Assembly: GCA_038827615.1 (NCBI GenBank)
Contig: JAWBNK010000001.1
Span: 58,290-122,289, forward strand
Source of the DNA: Thermosphaera sp.
Lineage (GTDB): Archaea > Thermoproteota > Thermoprotei_A > Sulfolobales > Desulfurococcaceae
DNA: 64,000 bases
Reading direction: 5' to 3'
The notes under the pieces were generated by a model, which saw only the letters and a program-made list of their open reading frames with translations, made no database searches and had not been told where the DNA came from. Each line of letters begins with the position of its first letter. Positions within the stretch are counted from its first letter, which is position 1. Position numbers and translations under genes: made by a program. Positions 35,325 to 44,234 of this stretch are shown piece after piece.

Positions 35325-35507
35325 ATGAATTTAAGGGAAATGGTTGAAATGTGGAGGAAGATCATCATGCTCGCGACGAAGCCCAGCAGGGAGGATTACA
35401 TGACCTCCCTTAAACTAGGTCTGCTCGGCTTGGCTCTAGTGGGAGGTATATCTTTCGTCATAAGGATTTTATTCTATACTTTCCTTTTCCCGCCTCCAGC
35501 TGGGTGA
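35325..35507 (+). CDS. secE: Preprotein translocase SecE/Sec61-gamma
   Basis: 60 residues. An amphipathic helix (MVEMWRKIIMLATKPSREDY) precedes a single membrane helix (LKLGLLGLALVGGISFVIRILFYTFLF), the minimal SecE layout. It clamps SecY in the protein-conducting channel. Location between ftsY and spt5 matches the conserved archaeal order. Confidence 0.92.
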   Translation: MNLREMVEMWRKIIMLATKPSREDYMTSLKLGLLGLALVGGISFVIRILFYTFLFPPPAG

Positions 35508-35513
35508 AGATTT

Positions 35514-36002
35514 TTGAGCGAGACTGAAGGAGTTGGCGGCACGAGCAAGATATATGCCGTGAGGACCACGATGGGTAGAGAGCTTGACGTAGCATTAGTC
35601 ATAGCTCGAAGGGTTGACGAGCTTTTAAGCAAGGGAGAGGACCCTGGGATCGCAAGCATAATCATTCCTCCGAACATCAGAGGATATGTATTCTTCGAAG
35701 TAGAAAGACTCGCACACCTGTACAAGCTGGTCTCGGAGGTAAAATACGTTAAGGCTTCAAGACCAGTTAAGGTCTCTATTGAGGAGCTTGAAAAACTGAT
35801 CATGCCGAAGCCCGTTGTGGAGTCAATAGCGGTTGGAGACATAGTGGAGATATCAAGGGGGCCTTTCCGTGGGATGAAGGCCCAGGTAACCGGAATAGAT
35901 AGAAATAAAAACATGCTTACAGTGAATATTTTAGAAGCGGCTTTCGCGATCCCTATATCCATTCCGAGTGATTACGTGAAGCCAGTTAAAAAAGGTGAGT
36001 AG
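35514..36002 (+). CDS. spt5: Transcription elongation factor Spt5
   Basis: 162 residues. The NGN domain includes [22 protein letters not shown] and [27 protein letters not shown] domain follows in [36 protein letters not shown]. With Spt4 it clamps RNA polymerase on DNA. TTG start, 6 bases after secE. uL11 begins 2 bases after the stop. Confidence 0.94.
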   Translation: MSETEGVGGTSKIYAVRTTMGRELDVALVIARRVDELLSKGEDPGIASIIIPPNIRGYVFFEVERLAHLYKLVSEVKYVKASRPVKVSIEELEKLIMPKPVVESIAVGDIVEISRGPFRGMKAQVTGIDRNKNMLTVNILEAAFAIPISIPSDYVKPVKKGE

Positions 36003-36004
36003 GA

Positions 36005-36514
36005 GTGGCGAAGAAAACTATTAAAGTCATGGTGGAGGGAGGTAGGGCAACACCCGGCCCGCCTCTAGGTCCCACGCTTTCACCTTACAAAGTGAACATT
36101 CCAGAAGTCGTCAAAGCTATCAACGATGCCACGAAGGATTTTGAGGGATTAACCGTTCCAGTGGAGATAGTAATAGATGTTGACACGAAGAAGTTCGAGG
36201 TCAAGGTCGGAATTCCAACAACCACTGCACTGCTCTTGAAGGAGGCAGGAGCTAAGCAGCCCACTGGCGATCCAGGGCATCAGAAGATCGGGAATATCAG
36301 CTTGGAGCAAGCTATTAAGATAGCATTATCCAAGAGGGAGCAACTTAGCGCTAAAACCTTGAAGGCGGCTGTGAAAACCATCCTAGGCTCGGCAAGGTCG
36401 ATAGGAATAACCGTTGAAGGCAAGGATCCCAAGGATGTTCAGAAACTGATCGATGAAGGTGCTTACGATGAATTGTTTAAAAAATATGAGAGTGAATGGG
36501 AGGGTGGCGAATAA
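36005..36514 (+). CDS. rpl11: 50S ribosomal protein uL11
   Basis: 169 residues. [29 protein letters not shown] opens the N-terminal domain, and [14 protein letters not shown] with the [12 protein letters not shown] tail forms the rRNA-binding C-terminal domain. It organises the GTPase-associated centre at the stalk base. GTG start. The stop overlaps the uL1 ATG by one base (TAATG). Confidence 0.96.
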   Translation: MAKKTIKVMVEGGRATPGPPLGPTLSPYKVNIPEVVKAINDATKDFEGLTVPVEIVIDVDTKKFEVKVGIPTTTALLLKEAGAKQPTGDPGHQKIGNISLEQAIKIALSKREQLSAKTLKAAVKTILGSARSIGITVEGKDPKDVQKLIDEGAYDELFKKYESEWEGGE

Positions 36515-37155
36515 TGCCCCTAGAACATAATAAGCTTAAAGAGGCCATCTCGAAAGCCGTTGAAGTAGGCAAGGGTAGGAGATTTAAACAGAGTGTAGAA
36601 ATGATCGTAGTGCTGAGAGACATCGACCCGAAGAGCCAGGCAGGCAAGATAAGGGAGATAGTCGTCCTCCCGAAAGGGAGGGGTAAAAAGCAGAAAATCT
36701 GTGTCGTAGCTGATGGAGAACTGGCTGAAAAAGCAAAGTCTGCAGGCGCGTTCATGGTGATTTCCTCGGCCGAGCTCGGCTCGATCGGCAAGAAGCAGGC
36801 TAAGAAGATAGCAAGTAGTTGCGACTGGGTTCTCGTGAGAACTGACCTCATGGCTCAGGTTGGGCGTGTCCTGGGCCCAGCGCTAGGCCCCCGTGGCAAG
36901 CCACCTGTTCCAATGCCTCCTTCAGCTGACATTTCAATGCTTATCAAGAGGTATGAGAACTCAGTGGTCGTTAGAACCAAGGAACAACCCCAGCTGTCAG
37001 TGGCCATTGGTACGGAAGACATGAGCCTGGAAGACCTTGTCGAGAATGCTAACAGTGTACTAGGATTACTGGAGTCCAAGCTCCCAGCTGGAATGGGTAA
37101 TGTAGACAGGATATTGTTTAAGACCACGATGGGGCCAGCGGTGGAGGCCGTCTAG
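36514..37155 (+). CDS. rpl1: 50S ribosomal protein uL1
   Basis: 213 residues. FKQSVEMIVVLRDIDPKS, VVADGELAEKA, LGPALGPRGKPPVPMP and the closing FKTTMGPAVEA are uL1 hallmarks. It forms the L1 stalk at the E site and in archaea can repress its own operon by binding the mRNA. ATG 36514 is chosen because GGGTGGCGA is properly spaced upstream; 36496 in the same frame would add six residues. Confidence 0.96.
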   Translation: MPLEHNKLKEAISKAVEVGKGRRFKQSVEMIVVLRDIDPKSQAGKIREIVVLPKGRGKKQKICVVADGELAEKAKSAGAFMVISSAELGSIGKKQAKKIASSCDWVLVRTDLMAQVGRVLGPALGPRGKPPVPMPPSADISMLIKRYENSVVVRTKEQPQLSVAIGTEDMSLEDLVENANSVLGLLESKLPAGMGNVDRILFKTTMGPAVEAV

Positions 37156-37165
37156 GTGGTGTAGC

Positions 37166-38170
37166 ATGTCCGCAATAACGCGAGTCTATCCAAAATGGAA
37201 AACCGAGCAGGTGGAAGAGTTAGTAGAATTGTTGAGAAACCATAAAGCATTCTTAGTGGGAGATTTAACCGGTGTTCCAGCAAGCCACATCCAGAGGTTG
37301 AGAAAGAAGCTTGCGAAGACGACCGTAGTTAGAGTTGTCAAGCCGAAGTTGTTCGCTATAGCGCTTGAGAGGGCTGGAATTAATCCGGAGATATTTAGGG
37401 ATGTTCTTACAGGCCAAAACATTGTCTTCTTCACTAATGAGAACCCGTTCGACTTGGCCATGAAGATACACAACACTGTAACAATGGATTACTACAAGCC
37501 TGGTGAGAAGACGGATAAGGAGATCGTTATACCAGAAGGTAATACCGGGATCCCCCCGGGGCCGATGCTGAGCGTTTTCGGCAAGCTCAAAATACAGACA
37601 AAGGTTCAGGCTAACGTTATACACGTAGCAAAGGATACTGTAGTGGCTAAACCAGGCGACGTTGTCTCCCCGGAACTGTCAAGCCTGTTGCAGAAGCTTG
37701 GCCTAGCGTTAAAGGAGATAAGGCTTAAGCTGAAAATCGCGTACGACGGCGTCTTAATCCCTGGTGAAAACCTTGTATTGAATATTAATGAATACGTTGA
37801 AATGATCAAGCTTGCTGGTCTCGATGCGTTGAAAATAGCTGTTGAGCTAGCCTTGCCAGAGCCCGAGGTTCTCCCGCTAGCACTATCAAGAGCTGTGAGG
37901 CAGGCAACAGCCATCGCTGTTGAAGCAGGATATGTAACGCCGGAGACTGTGGAGCTCGTGTTGAAGACTGCGGAGTCGAGGGCTCAAGCGCTTGCCTATC
38001 ATGTTTCAAAGCTCGCTCCTGAGCTTGGGATCGAAGTAAAAGTTGCAGTGGCGCAGGCGCCGGAGTCTAAGCCTAAGAAGGAGGAGAAGCCTGCTGAGGC
38101 TGAGGAGAAGAAGGAGGAAGGTGTTAGCGAGGAGACTCTTGCCGAGGGTTTAAGCGCGCTCTTCGGATAG
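37166..38170 (+). CDS. rplP0: 50S ribosomal protein P0 (uL10)
   Basis: 334 residues. The rRNA-binding domain covers ~1-220 (VYPKWKTEQVEELVELLRNHKAFLVGDLTGVPASHIQRLR), then the helical spine that carries P1 dimers (VLPLALSRAVRQATAIAVEAGYVTPETVELVL and on). The acidic C-terminal tail EEGVSEETLAEGLSALFG recruits elongation factors. The last 97 bases are identical to those of P1. The gene is followed by a 77-bp spacer with its own TATA-like element before P1. Confidence 0.96.
   Translation: MSAITRVYPKWKTEQVEELVELLRNHKAFLVGDLTGVPASHIQRLRKKLAKTTVVRVVKPKLFAIALERAGINPEIFRDVLTGQNIVFFTNENPFDLAMKIHNTVTMDYYKPGEKTDKEIVIPEGNTGIPPGPMLSVFGKLKIQTKVQANVIHVAKDTVVAKPGDVVSPELSSLLQKLGLALKEIRLKLKIAYDGVLIPGENLVLNINEYVEMIKLAGLDALKIAVELALPEPEVLPLALSRAVRQATAIAVEAGYVTPETVELVLKTAESRAQALAYHVSKLAPELGIEVKVAVAQAPESKPKKEEKPAEAEEKKEEGVSEETLAEGLSALFG
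38073..38169 (+). repeat. 97-bp tail repeat, copy in P0
   Basis: Identical base for base to 38474-38570 in P1, including synonymous positions. It encodes the acidic linker and factor-binding tail. The identity ends at the base before the last stop-codon base. Confidence 0.95.
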
Positions 38171-38202
38171 AGAAAAAGATAGTTTTAAAACGCCTCATCA
38201 TC

Positions 38203-38210
38203 TATTTAAG
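38203..38210 (+). promoter_or_regulatory. Internal TATA box for P1
   Basis: TATTTAAG in the P0-P1 spacer predicts a start near 38233, just before GGGGTGATGA. A separate promoter would allow P1 to be made in excess of P0, matching the several P1 copies per ribosome. Confidence 0.45.
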
Positions 38211-38247
38211 ATGTGATACATGTTTAATGTTGAAGGGGTGATGAGCT

Positions 38248-38571
38248 ATAGAGTACATATATGCTTCACTACTACTGTATAAGGCTGGGAAGGAGTTAAG
38301 CGAGGAGAATATTAAGAAGGTTTTGGAAGCAGCCGGCGTCTCAGTCGACGAGGTCAGAGTCAAGTCCCTAGTAGCAGCTTTAAGGAATATTGACATCGCT
38401 AAAGTACTGGAGCAGGCCCTGGCCGCACCGGTTGCTGCCGCACCGGTTCAGGCAGCTCCTGCTCAAGAAGCCTCTAAGAAGGAGGAGAAGCCTGCTGAGG
38501 CTGAGGAGAAGAAGGAGGAAGGTGTTAGCGAGGAGACTCTTGCCGAGGGTTTAAGCGCGCTCTTCGGATAA
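38248..38571 (+). CDS. rpl12: 50S ribosomal protein P1 (archaeal L12), apparent AUA start
   Basis: 107 residues. The N-terminal dimerisation helices read EYIYASLLLYKAGKELSEENIKKVLEAAGVSVDEVRVKSLV, followed by an Ala/Pro hinge and the acidic tail shared with P0. Archaeal P1 proteins begin MEYIYA, and here the Met position is ATA (38248-38250). An in-frame TGA stands at 38242, so no ATG, GTG or TTG exists upstream. GGGGTGA ends 6 bases before the ATA, ideal spacing. The first standard start downstream (TTG 38323) would delete the dimerisation helices. Either AUA really initiates or the base is an ATG misread. P1 dimers bind P0 and recruit translation factors. Confidence 0.85.
   Translation: MEYIYASLLLYKAGKELSEENIKKVLEAAGVSVDEVRVKSLVAALRNIDIAKVLEQALAAPVAAAPVQAAPAQEASKKEEKPAEAEEKKEEGVSEETLAEGLSALFG
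38474..38570 (+). repeat. 97-bp tail repeat, copy in P1
   Basis: Second copy of the sequence at 38073-38169, offset by 401 bases. Perfect identity at both protein and DNA level suggests recent gene conversion between the adjacent genes. Confidence 0.95.
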
Positions 38572-38714
38572 TCAATGGTTTTCTCGGCTAATTAAAACCA
38601 CACCAAAGTTTTCTCCAATCCAAATCCTATTACGCTATTCTCAAACCCTGTTTTCCAGCATTGCTTTAAAACATAGGATGACATAAGTATTACTAAGTAT
38701 TTACAGGTGTTTCA

Positions 38715-41441
38715 ATGCCCGGAGAGATAAGTTTCGATTATCTTCGAAAATATGGTTATGAGAAGTATGTTTGCAGGAAATGCGAGGAAGGTATCATATG
38801 GAGTGTTGTACCAAGGGAGACATGTCCTGACCGTCCATGCAGCAAGTATGAGTTCCTATACAAGGAGTATAAGAGGGTTAGACCGCTCAGCCTTCAGGAG
38901 GTCAGGGAGAAGTTTATTAGTTTCCTCGTTTCAAAGGGTCATGGGGTTGTCGATCCATACCCTGTTCTCGCGCGATGGAGAAATGATTTGTACCTCAACA
39001 TAGCCTCCATAATAGTTTTTCAGCCTGCGGTCACGGAGGGCATAGTGGATCCTCCTCACAACCCCTTAGTGATTATTCAGCCGTCGATAAGGCTAAGCGA
39101 TATAGACAATGTTGGCTTGACCTTCGGAAGGCACTTGACGAGCTTCGAAATGGGCGGAATGCACGCTTTCAACAAACCAGGTAAGATGGTCTACTGGGTA
39201 GAGGGCATTATCGATAACACTATAGAATTCTTCAACAAGGAGATAGGGATCGACCTTGAGGACTTGGTCTTTAAAGAGGGCTGGTGGGAAGGAGGAGGTA
39301 ACGCGGGTCCAGCACCGGAGGTACTTGTTGATGGTATGGAGCTAGCCACTCTAGTCCACATGATGTATAAAACCGTTGATGGAAAGTACGTTGAAAACCC
39401 GGTCCTAGTCGTGGATTGTGGCTACGGCATAGAAAGGATAACTTGGTTCACTCAGAAGTCTCCAACGGGCTTTCACGCGATATATGGAAGGCTGGTTGAT
39501 GAATACAAAGACATAATTGGTGTTGAAGAACCTCCTCATGACGTCTTGAAAAAAGCGGTATACCTTTTAAGCGATAAGGAGTTTAATGGCGTCTCGGATT
39601 ACTTAAGGGCGCTTGAAGAACACGGTTTCAGCGACTTTCTCGACGAATTTTCAAGGATAATATATCTCTACGGGAGTTTAGACCACGCTAGAACGATCAG
39701 CTTGATGCTCTCCGACGGGATAGTTCCCTCAAATAGTGGGGAAGGATACCTAGCCCGCTTGGTGATAAGGAGGCTGTTACGTAATCTTGTGAAACTAGGC
39801 GTTGAGCCGAACAGGCTTTCAAGTATTGTGCAGGAGCTGGTTGACAAGCAGATAAAGTACTGGAAAAACGACTACATCTACGGTAAATTCGAGAAGCACA
39901 GAGACTACATCCTAGACGTCATTGCCCTCGAGGCGAACAAGTTCATAGACTCCGTTTACAGGGGTGTCGAAATAGTTGATAAGTTCTTGAAGAAGAAGAA
40001 AGCTATCACCGAGGAAGACCTCGTAGAGATTTATGACTCGCACGGCATACCCCCGGAGTTCGTTGTTGAAAGAGCTCGTAGCAAGGGGATTGAGGTTGGA
40101 GTCCCAGGTGATTTCTATTCAAAAATAGCTCAGAGACACTCTGCTGTTCCCTTGATTAAGGAGAAAGAGCACGAATTCCCTGAAGACCTTGTCAAGTGGG
40201 CCACGAGCTTCCAGGAAACAGTGCGGTTATTCCATGAAGATCCGTATTTAGTGAGCGCGAGGGCAAGAGTTCTCGGGGTTAAGGAGAACTACGTTATTCT
40301 AGATCGAACGATAATGTATCCATGGGCTGGTGGACAAGACCATGATAGCGGCGAAATCATCTTTAGAGAAAAATCCTACCCGGTGAAATACGTCGGCAAA
40401 GTCGGGAACGTGATTGTTCACGAGCTTTCCATGAAACCCGATTTCACGGAGAACGATGAGGTTGAAATCAGGTTAGACTGGCATAGGAGGTTTAGGCTGA
40501 TGCGCCATCACACCGCCACGCATGTTGTGCTTGCAGCGGCAAGGAAGATCCTTGGTGATCACGTGTGGCAAGCCGGTGCCGAGAAAACCGTTGAGAAAGC
40601 GAGGCTTGATATAACTCACCACAAGCCTTTGAGCAAAGAAGAGGTGGCTGAGATCGAGAATTTGGCTAACCAGATAATCGAGAGTAGGATACCATTGAGG
40701 TTCCATTACATGGGGAAGTTTGAGGCAGAGTCCAAGTATGGCCTGAAAATATATCAGGGTGGAGCAGTCTACTCACCTGTGTTGAGAATCGTTGAAATAC
40801 CCGAGTGGGATGCTCAAGCCTGCTTTGGGACACACTTGTACAATACTTCGGAGATAGGCGGGATCAAGATAATCAATGCTGAAAGGATACAAGACGGTGT
40901 TGTGAGGCTAGAGTTTGTAGCCGGCACCAGACTGGTTGAGCTTGCTAGAGCAACGGAGGCGGAGAGGGATAAGGTTTTAGCAACGCTAGGGGTTTCGCAG
41001 AAGGACCTACTCTCGGCAGTTAAGAGTCTTAAGGAAGAGCTCAGCGAGCTCGAATCCATGCTGTCCTCGTATAGGAGCATCTTAGCCCGCAACCTCGTGT
41101 CGAAGGCATTAATGGAGAAGAAAAACCTGTGTGGAGTCGACTTTGCTAGCATAGAAGTCCCCGTTGTCGATGAGAAGCTAGTCAAAGATGTTCTCGAAGA
41201 ATTATCCTTGAAGAATAAAATACTTGTTATACTATTTTCAGGCGATGTAATGGAGATAGCGATAGACCCTGCTAGAGCAAGAGAAGAAAACATCGATCTT
41301 GCTAAGATAGCATCAGCCTTGAGGAGCCTAGGCATTAAGGGGGGAGGTAAGCCAGATCACGTAACGCTGAAGATCGCTAGGGTCAGCAAAGAGGAGGTCT
41401 TGAAAACGGTTGAGAAACTATTGTGTAGCAGGGACTACTAG
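38715..41441 (+). CDS. alaS: Alanyl-tRNA synthetase
   Basis: 908 residues, archaeal type. An N-terminal Cys cluster (YVCRKCEEGIIWSVVPRETCPDRPC) is followed by the class II catalytic core (DVV/ARWRNDLYLNIASIIVFQP, TFGRHLTSFEMGGMHAFN). The editing domain has the zinc/active-site residues HHTATHVVLAA and CFGTHLYNTSEIGG, and a C-terminal coiled coil plus C-Ala domain end the protein. It charges tRNA-Ala and clears Ser/Gly mischarging. AGGTG lies 6 bases before the ATG. Divergent spacing from P1 is 143 bases with no other feature. Confidence 0.96.
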   Translation: MPGEISFDYLRKYGYEKYVCRKCEEGIIWSVVPRETCPDRPCSKYEFLYKEYKRVRPLSLQEVREKFISFLVSKGHGVVDPYPVLARWRNDLYLNIASIIVFQPAVTEGIVDPPHNPLVIIQPSIRLSDIDNVGLTFGRHLTSFEMGGMHAFNKPGKMVYWVEGIIDNTIEFFNKEIGIDLEDLVFKEGWWEGGGNAGPAPEVLVDGMELATLVHMMYKTVDGKYVENPVLVVDCGYGIERITWFTQKSPTGFHAIYGRLVDEYKDIIGVEEPPHDVLKKAVYLLSDKEFNGVSDYLRALEEHGFSDFLDEFSRIIYLYGSLDHARTISLMLSDGIVPSNSGEGYLARLVIRRLLRNLVKLGVEPNRLSSIVQELVDKQIKYWKNDYIYGKFEKHRDYILDVIALEANKFIDSVYRGVEIVDKFLKKKKAITEEDLVEIYDSHGIPPEFVVERARSKGIEVGVPGDFYSKIAQRHSAVPLIKEKEHEFPEDLVKWATSFQETVRLFHEDPYLVSARARVLGVKENYVILDRTIMYPWAGGQDHDSGEIIFREKSYPVKYVGKVGNVIVHELSMKPDFTENDEVEIRLDWHRRFRLMRHHTATHVVLAAARKILGDHVWQAGAEKTVEKARLDITHHKPLSKEEVAEIENLANQIIESRIPLRFHYMGKFEAESKYGLKIYQGGAVYSPVLRIVEIPEWDAQACFGTHLYNTSEIGGIKIINAERIQDGVVRLEFVAGTRLVELARATEAERDKVLATLGVSQKDLLSAVKSLKEELSELESMLSSYRSILARNLVSKALMEKKNLCGVDFASIEVPVVDEKLVKDVLEELSLKNKILVILFSGDVMEIAIDPARAREENIDLAKIASALRSLGIKGGGKPDHVTLKIARVSKEEVLKTVEKLLCSRDY

Positions 41442-41451
41442 GTCTTCCATC

Positions 41452-42492
41452 CTACCTTTTGAAGTAGACATCTATGATGCAGTCAAGATTGTACGGTCTA
41501 TGACTAATGCTCCAGGGTTCTTGCTTAACATCAGCCATAGGGGGGTCAACTATGAGCCATAACCCCGTTGAAACATTCTTAATGCCGGTGAAGTAGCTCA
41601 AGCTCTTGATTCTGACGTTGAAAACGAGCTCGTACTTCTTCATTGCATTCAACAAGGAGTCGGGATCCATGTTCAAGTAAACCATGGCTGCAGCGTGATC
41701 TACGACTCCATCCCCATTAGTGTCTACGAGTCCTATGACGGCGTCCAGGCCTATGGATTCGTAGAGAGATGCTAATAGTACTGCAAAATCATCGCAATCT
41801 CCAGCCCTCACTCTCAACGTCTCTAATGGTGGGGCAACGTATTCGAACCCGTTAGGATCGCTCACATATTTCACATTCGACCCAACCCAGTGTGCTATAG
41901 CCATGGTTTTATAGACAGGGTCATTTATATCGAGCGAGACCACGGCTTTCAACGAGACGAAGACTTGTTTCCCCGTATTAAGCGAATACCTGTTATCCAA
42001 CTCCAACACATATGTACCTGTTGACAACGCTGAAAAGGAATAGGAGAGTTCACTTGCCCTCTGAGATAGTATTAAACTCCCCGATGGATCATAGATTCTA
42101 ACGATAATATCGTAGTTCTGGACTGTTATGTATAAAGATATCGTGGCTCCTGACGTGGCGTAAAAGGAAATGCTCACCCTTCTCCCCGCGGGGATGTAAT
42201 AGCTCGTATTTTGCAGTATTATCTCGGGATTACTGTACTCGTTTAACATACTTATGGATGCCTCCCTCAGCCCGGGGTCGAAATTGGTGAGCACTGACAA
42301 GTGCTTCTCTCTGAACCAGTCGCAGAAGCTTTTTGAAGAACCAACTCCCCCGGTCCCAAGGTTGAATATGTTGGGGTAAAAACCCCTGAGGATGAGTACT
42401 GTTAGAACCACTGACAGGATCAACGCAATCGTGAGGAGTGCGAGAGCCCTCCTACTCCTAGGGGGATTTTCCTCCATCCCAGCCCTCTCCAC
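41452..42492 (-). CDS. Exported transglutaminase-like domain protein
   Basis: 346 residues. One N-terminal membrane helix (ALALLTIALILSVVLTVLILRG) anchors the protein outside the cell. A beta-sandwich (residues ~85-185, with STGTYVLELDNRYSL) is followed by the transglutaminase-like core: Cys in RVRAGDCDDFAVLLASLYESIGLDA, His in VVDHAAAMVYL, Asp in WLIVDPP. A short DTNGDGVVDH loop between Cys and His looks like a calcium-binding EF-type loop. Archaeal members are usually cysteine proteases or peptide-modifying enzymes; the substrate is unknown. The gene ends 10 bases from alaS, tail to tail. Confidence 0.8.
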   Translation of the reverse strand: MERAGMEENPPRSRRALALLTIALILSVVLTVLILRGFYPNIFNLGTGGVGSSKSFCDWFREKHLSVLTNFDPGLREASISMLNEYSNPEIILQNTSYYIPAGRRVSISFYATSGATISLYITVQNYDIIVRIYDPSGSLILSQRASELSYSFSALSTGTYVLELDNRYSLNTGKQVFVSLKAVVSLDINDPVYKTMAIAHWVGSNVKYVSDPNGFEYVAPPLETLRVRAGDCDDFAVLLASLYESIGLDAVIGLVDTNGDGVVDHAAAMVYLNMDPDSLLNAMKKYELVFNVRIKSLSYFTGIKNVSTGLWLIVDPPMADVKQEPWSISHRPYNLDCIIDVYFKR

Positions 42493-42656
42493 TTCTAAAC
42501 TATGTATCTAGGGGCGAGGATATATTAATTAAGCGAAATTGTTCAACTGCTCCAAGGGTGAGATCCTTCATCTGATCATCGTCCTACAAGTACTGCGTAT
42601 TTAGTGGTGAAGCGCGACGTTTAAATACCTTATCTACCATCACTTGGTGTGGGCTT

Positions 42657-44090
42657 TTGCCTGGAGAAAAACTACTGGCTAAAAGGTATGTTGAAAACGA
42701 ATCTCTTCTCCCGATACCTTCGGACAAGAGAATCTATGGCACAGCAACCTTCACCTGGATGATGTTCAGCATGAACGTCTGTATACCGCTATTCTTCCTT
42801 GGGTCGATCGGATTGTCGCTGGGGCTAAGCCTGGTTGAAGTCGCTGTTGGAGCATTACTCGGAAATCTGGCGACAACTATTGTTTTAATCCTAAACGGTC
42901 TTCCCGGAGTAAAATACGGTATACCATACCCGGTTCAGCTACGTCCCAGCTGGGGGTTCAAGGGCTCCCGGATTCCAGTTGTTTTAAGAGGAATAGTCGG
43001 CGCCGGATGGTATGGTATTGAAGCCTACAGTGGGTCTCTGGCGATGCTAATGGTAGCATTATACATTTTCGGGTTCGCCGGGAGAGACCCTACGGTTATC
43101 GCCACGACTTCCTTCAGGTATGTCGCGTTTGTTGTAGCATTATACATCTTGTTCGCAACCCTGGTAACGGCCAAGGGGCTTGCAATGATCGCAAGAGTCG
43201 TCAACATCACTGGCCCCTTATTAATAACGTATTTCATATGGCTAGCACTACAACTCTCGGGTCAGAACGGCATCAACTATCCACAGACCGAAGCGGGCTT
43301 CTTATCGAAGAACTTTGCCACCTATCTAGCTATTCAGACAAACTTCTGGGCAACTATGAGCCTAAATATATCGGACCTCTCTAGGGGTTTGCACTCGGGT
43401 AGGAGAGGCGTAAGGGCGCTTATCATAGGACCTGTAGTGGGGATAGTCCTAACGTCAGTTATCGCTTCGATCCTCGGCTACTATTTAACGTTCCACACGG
43501 GTTATTCGACGCCGCAGGAGATAGTCCTGTACACTGCCCCGGGAGTGCTAGCAGTGATTTTTGGACAAGTCTTCGCCTCACTTGCACCATTTAGCACTGA
43601 CATAACTGCGAACATCCCCGCTCTAGTTAACGTATTGACAACGTGCTTCAAGATGAAGTGGATGAAAGCCGCAGTTGTGGCGGGAGTCGTGGGTTTCCTT
43701 CTTGCTCCCTGGTGGGCAGTGGAGAAGGGTCCAGATATACTGAACTACGTCGTAGCTTTCACCAGCAATTACGGCGTTATCCTCGGCCCCATAGCTGGCA
43801 TTATGATAGCAGACTACTTCATAGTCAACAAGAACTATGATCTCGAAAAACTGTACACCAATGGCCCCGAGGGATACTGGTACAGGAACGGGTATAATCT
43901 GATTGCAATAGCCTCCTACGTCATATCAGTAATAATAATATATGCTTTCAGCTATTCGATAGGCGACTTAGTAATGCTAGGACCATTGCCGTTCCCAACC
44001 AGCTTAAGCTGGTATATTGGAGTAATATCAACACTGGTAATCTACAGCCTTCTAGCTAAATCGATTTCCCCGGGTAGAAGAAAAATATAA
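42657..44090 (+). CDS. NCS1 family cytosine/purine permease-like transporter
   Basis: 477 residues with 12 predicted membrane helices. ATFTWMMFSMNVCIPLFFLGSI (TM1 with the broken helix) and YPVQLRPSWGFKGSRIPVVLRGIVGAGWYGIEAYSG fit NCS1 nucleobase-cation symporters such as CodB. IAGIMIADYFIV near the C-terminus is a family motif. The substrate could be cytosine, uracil, allantoin or hydantoin. The TTG start has GGTGTG 5 bases upstream and a TATA-like TTTAAATAC near 42620. Confidence 0.87.
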   Translation: MPGEKLLAKRYVENESLLPIPSDKRIYGTATFTWMMFSMNVCIPLFFLGSIGLSLGLSLVEVAVGALLGNLATTIVLILNGLPGVKYGIPYPVQLRPSWGFKGSRIPVVLRGIVGAGWYGIEAYSGSLAMLMVALYIFGFAGRDPTVIATTSFRYVAFVVALYILFATLVTAKGLAMIARVVNITGPLLITYFIWLALQLSGQNGINYPQTEAGFLSKNFATYLAIQTNFWATMSLNISDLSRGLHSGRRGVRALIIGPVVGIVLTSVIASILGYYLTFHTGYSTPQEIVLYTAPGVLAVIFGQVFASLAPFSTDITANIPALVNVLTTCFKMKWMKAAVVAGVVGFLLAPWWAVEKGPDILNYVVAFTSNYGVILGPIAGIMIADYFIVNKNYDLEKLYTNGPEGYWYRNGYNLIAIASYVISVIIIYAFSYSIGDLVMLGPLPFPTSLSWYIGVISTLVIYSLLAKSISPGRRKI

Positions 44091-44234
44091 TTTTTTCTTC
44101 ATATAAAACCATGCGTAAATTGTCCCGCTTTTTCAATGAGGCGTAAAGATCCCTTGCAAGGTTTTGTTCTTTGAACGGAACTTGTCCTCGTTAGAGAACG
44201 AGCTGTGATGTGCTAAAAAGAATGGTGTACCCCC

